Source: Proteobacteria bacterium DTSAM18 (GTDB lineage Bacteria; Myxococcota_A; UBA796; GCA-2862545). Taken from it: 64,000 nt of DNA. A program made the translations under genes and the position numbers. The notes under the pieces are model-generated. The model worked only from the letters and a program-made list of their open reading frames with translations. It did no database searches and was not told the DNA's origin. The DNA is taken from assembly GCA_028767165.1 (NCBI GenBank), contig JARACJ010000005.1, forward strand, positions 274,572 to 338,571, given 5' to 3'. Below are positions 63,876-64,000 of the stretch, piece after piece (position 1 is the stretch's first letter; every line of letters starts with the position of its first letter).

Positions 63876-64000
63876 GGTAGACGGCCAGCGGTGGCCCGGT
63901 AGCCCTGGTTCTTCGTCGCTTCGGTCGGGCCGACCGGGAAGGGTAGACGGCCAGCGGTGGCCCGGTAGCCCTGGTTCTTCGTCGCTTCGGTCGGGCCGAC
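63875..64000. repeat. 66-bp direct repeat, same family as 21 kb, inverted
   Basis: gggtagacggccagcggtgg starts at 63875 and again at 63941. Each copy contains ttcttcgtcgcttcggtcgg and then the gccgacc arm, the reverse complement of the core at 21139-21167. The second copy is cut by the window end. Confidence 0.93.

Overview
The window is a high-GC bacterial chromosome segment with strong G/C preference at third codon positions, frequent GTG and TTG starts, and many short-spaced or overlapping genes. It is rich in secreted lipoproteins with Asp-Thr-Gly or Glu-Pro linkers and carries outer-membrane barrels, so it looks like a Gram-negative of the Myxococcota (former Deltaproteobacteria) type. 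That placement is inference from style, not from a marker gene. No rRNA, tRNA, CRISPR array, transposase or phage gene was recognised. Layout: 1-1.0 kb has two minus-strand unknown genes, one running off the left edge. 1.2-5.5 kb has an isolated trpF, a large lipoprotein, a 2OG-Fe(II) oxygenase, a MazG-like protein and an RlpA lipoprotein. 6-12.3 kb has small unknown and exported proteins, a ferritin-like/MarR coupled pair, a lipoprotein hydrolase and a PmtA-like methyltransferase. 12.4-17.9 kb has housekeeping genes: leuS, the Prc/Tsp protease and glyoxalase I. 18-20.6 kb is a run of two predicted outer-membrane barrels and a lipoprotein. 20.6-21.36 kb is a repeat-filled intergenic region ending in a perfect hairpin that contains the ribosome binding site of a DUF2505-type gene. 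22-36 kb has a 5'-nucleotidase lipoprotein, an MBOAT/SGNH acylation pair, FAH-family and APH-family enzymes, a hybrid histidine kinase, a nucleotidase-like/barrel fusion, a sulfotransferase, a DUF1292 protein and an E2-like acyltransferase homologue. 37.3-46.6 kb carries three consecutive ~970-994-residue secreted M16 metallopeptidase paralogues. The third has lost the catalytic Glu and the substrate-binding Arg/Tyr pair. 46.7-54.7 kb has mgtE, a succinylglutamate desuccinylase/aspartoacylase-family enzyme, a phosphatase lipoprotein, a glutathionyl-hydroquinone reductase and a sodium:solute symporter behind a near-consensus promoter. 54.7-62.4 kb is taken by two tandem paralogous giant lipoproteins (about 1200 residues each), with a low-complexity DT linker and eight repeated beta-rich modules. 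The right end has a small membrane protein, a YqiA-like hydrolase and copies of the repeat family seen at 21 kb, in inverted orientation. The genes do not form one pathway. The common theme is the cell envelope: about ten lipoproteins, at least three barrels, envelope proteases and acyl-modification enzymes. The best candidates for undescribed biology are the M16 triplet with its predicted pseudopeptidase, the tandem eight-module lipoproteins, the nucleotidase-like/barrel fusion and the dispersed intergenic repeat family.
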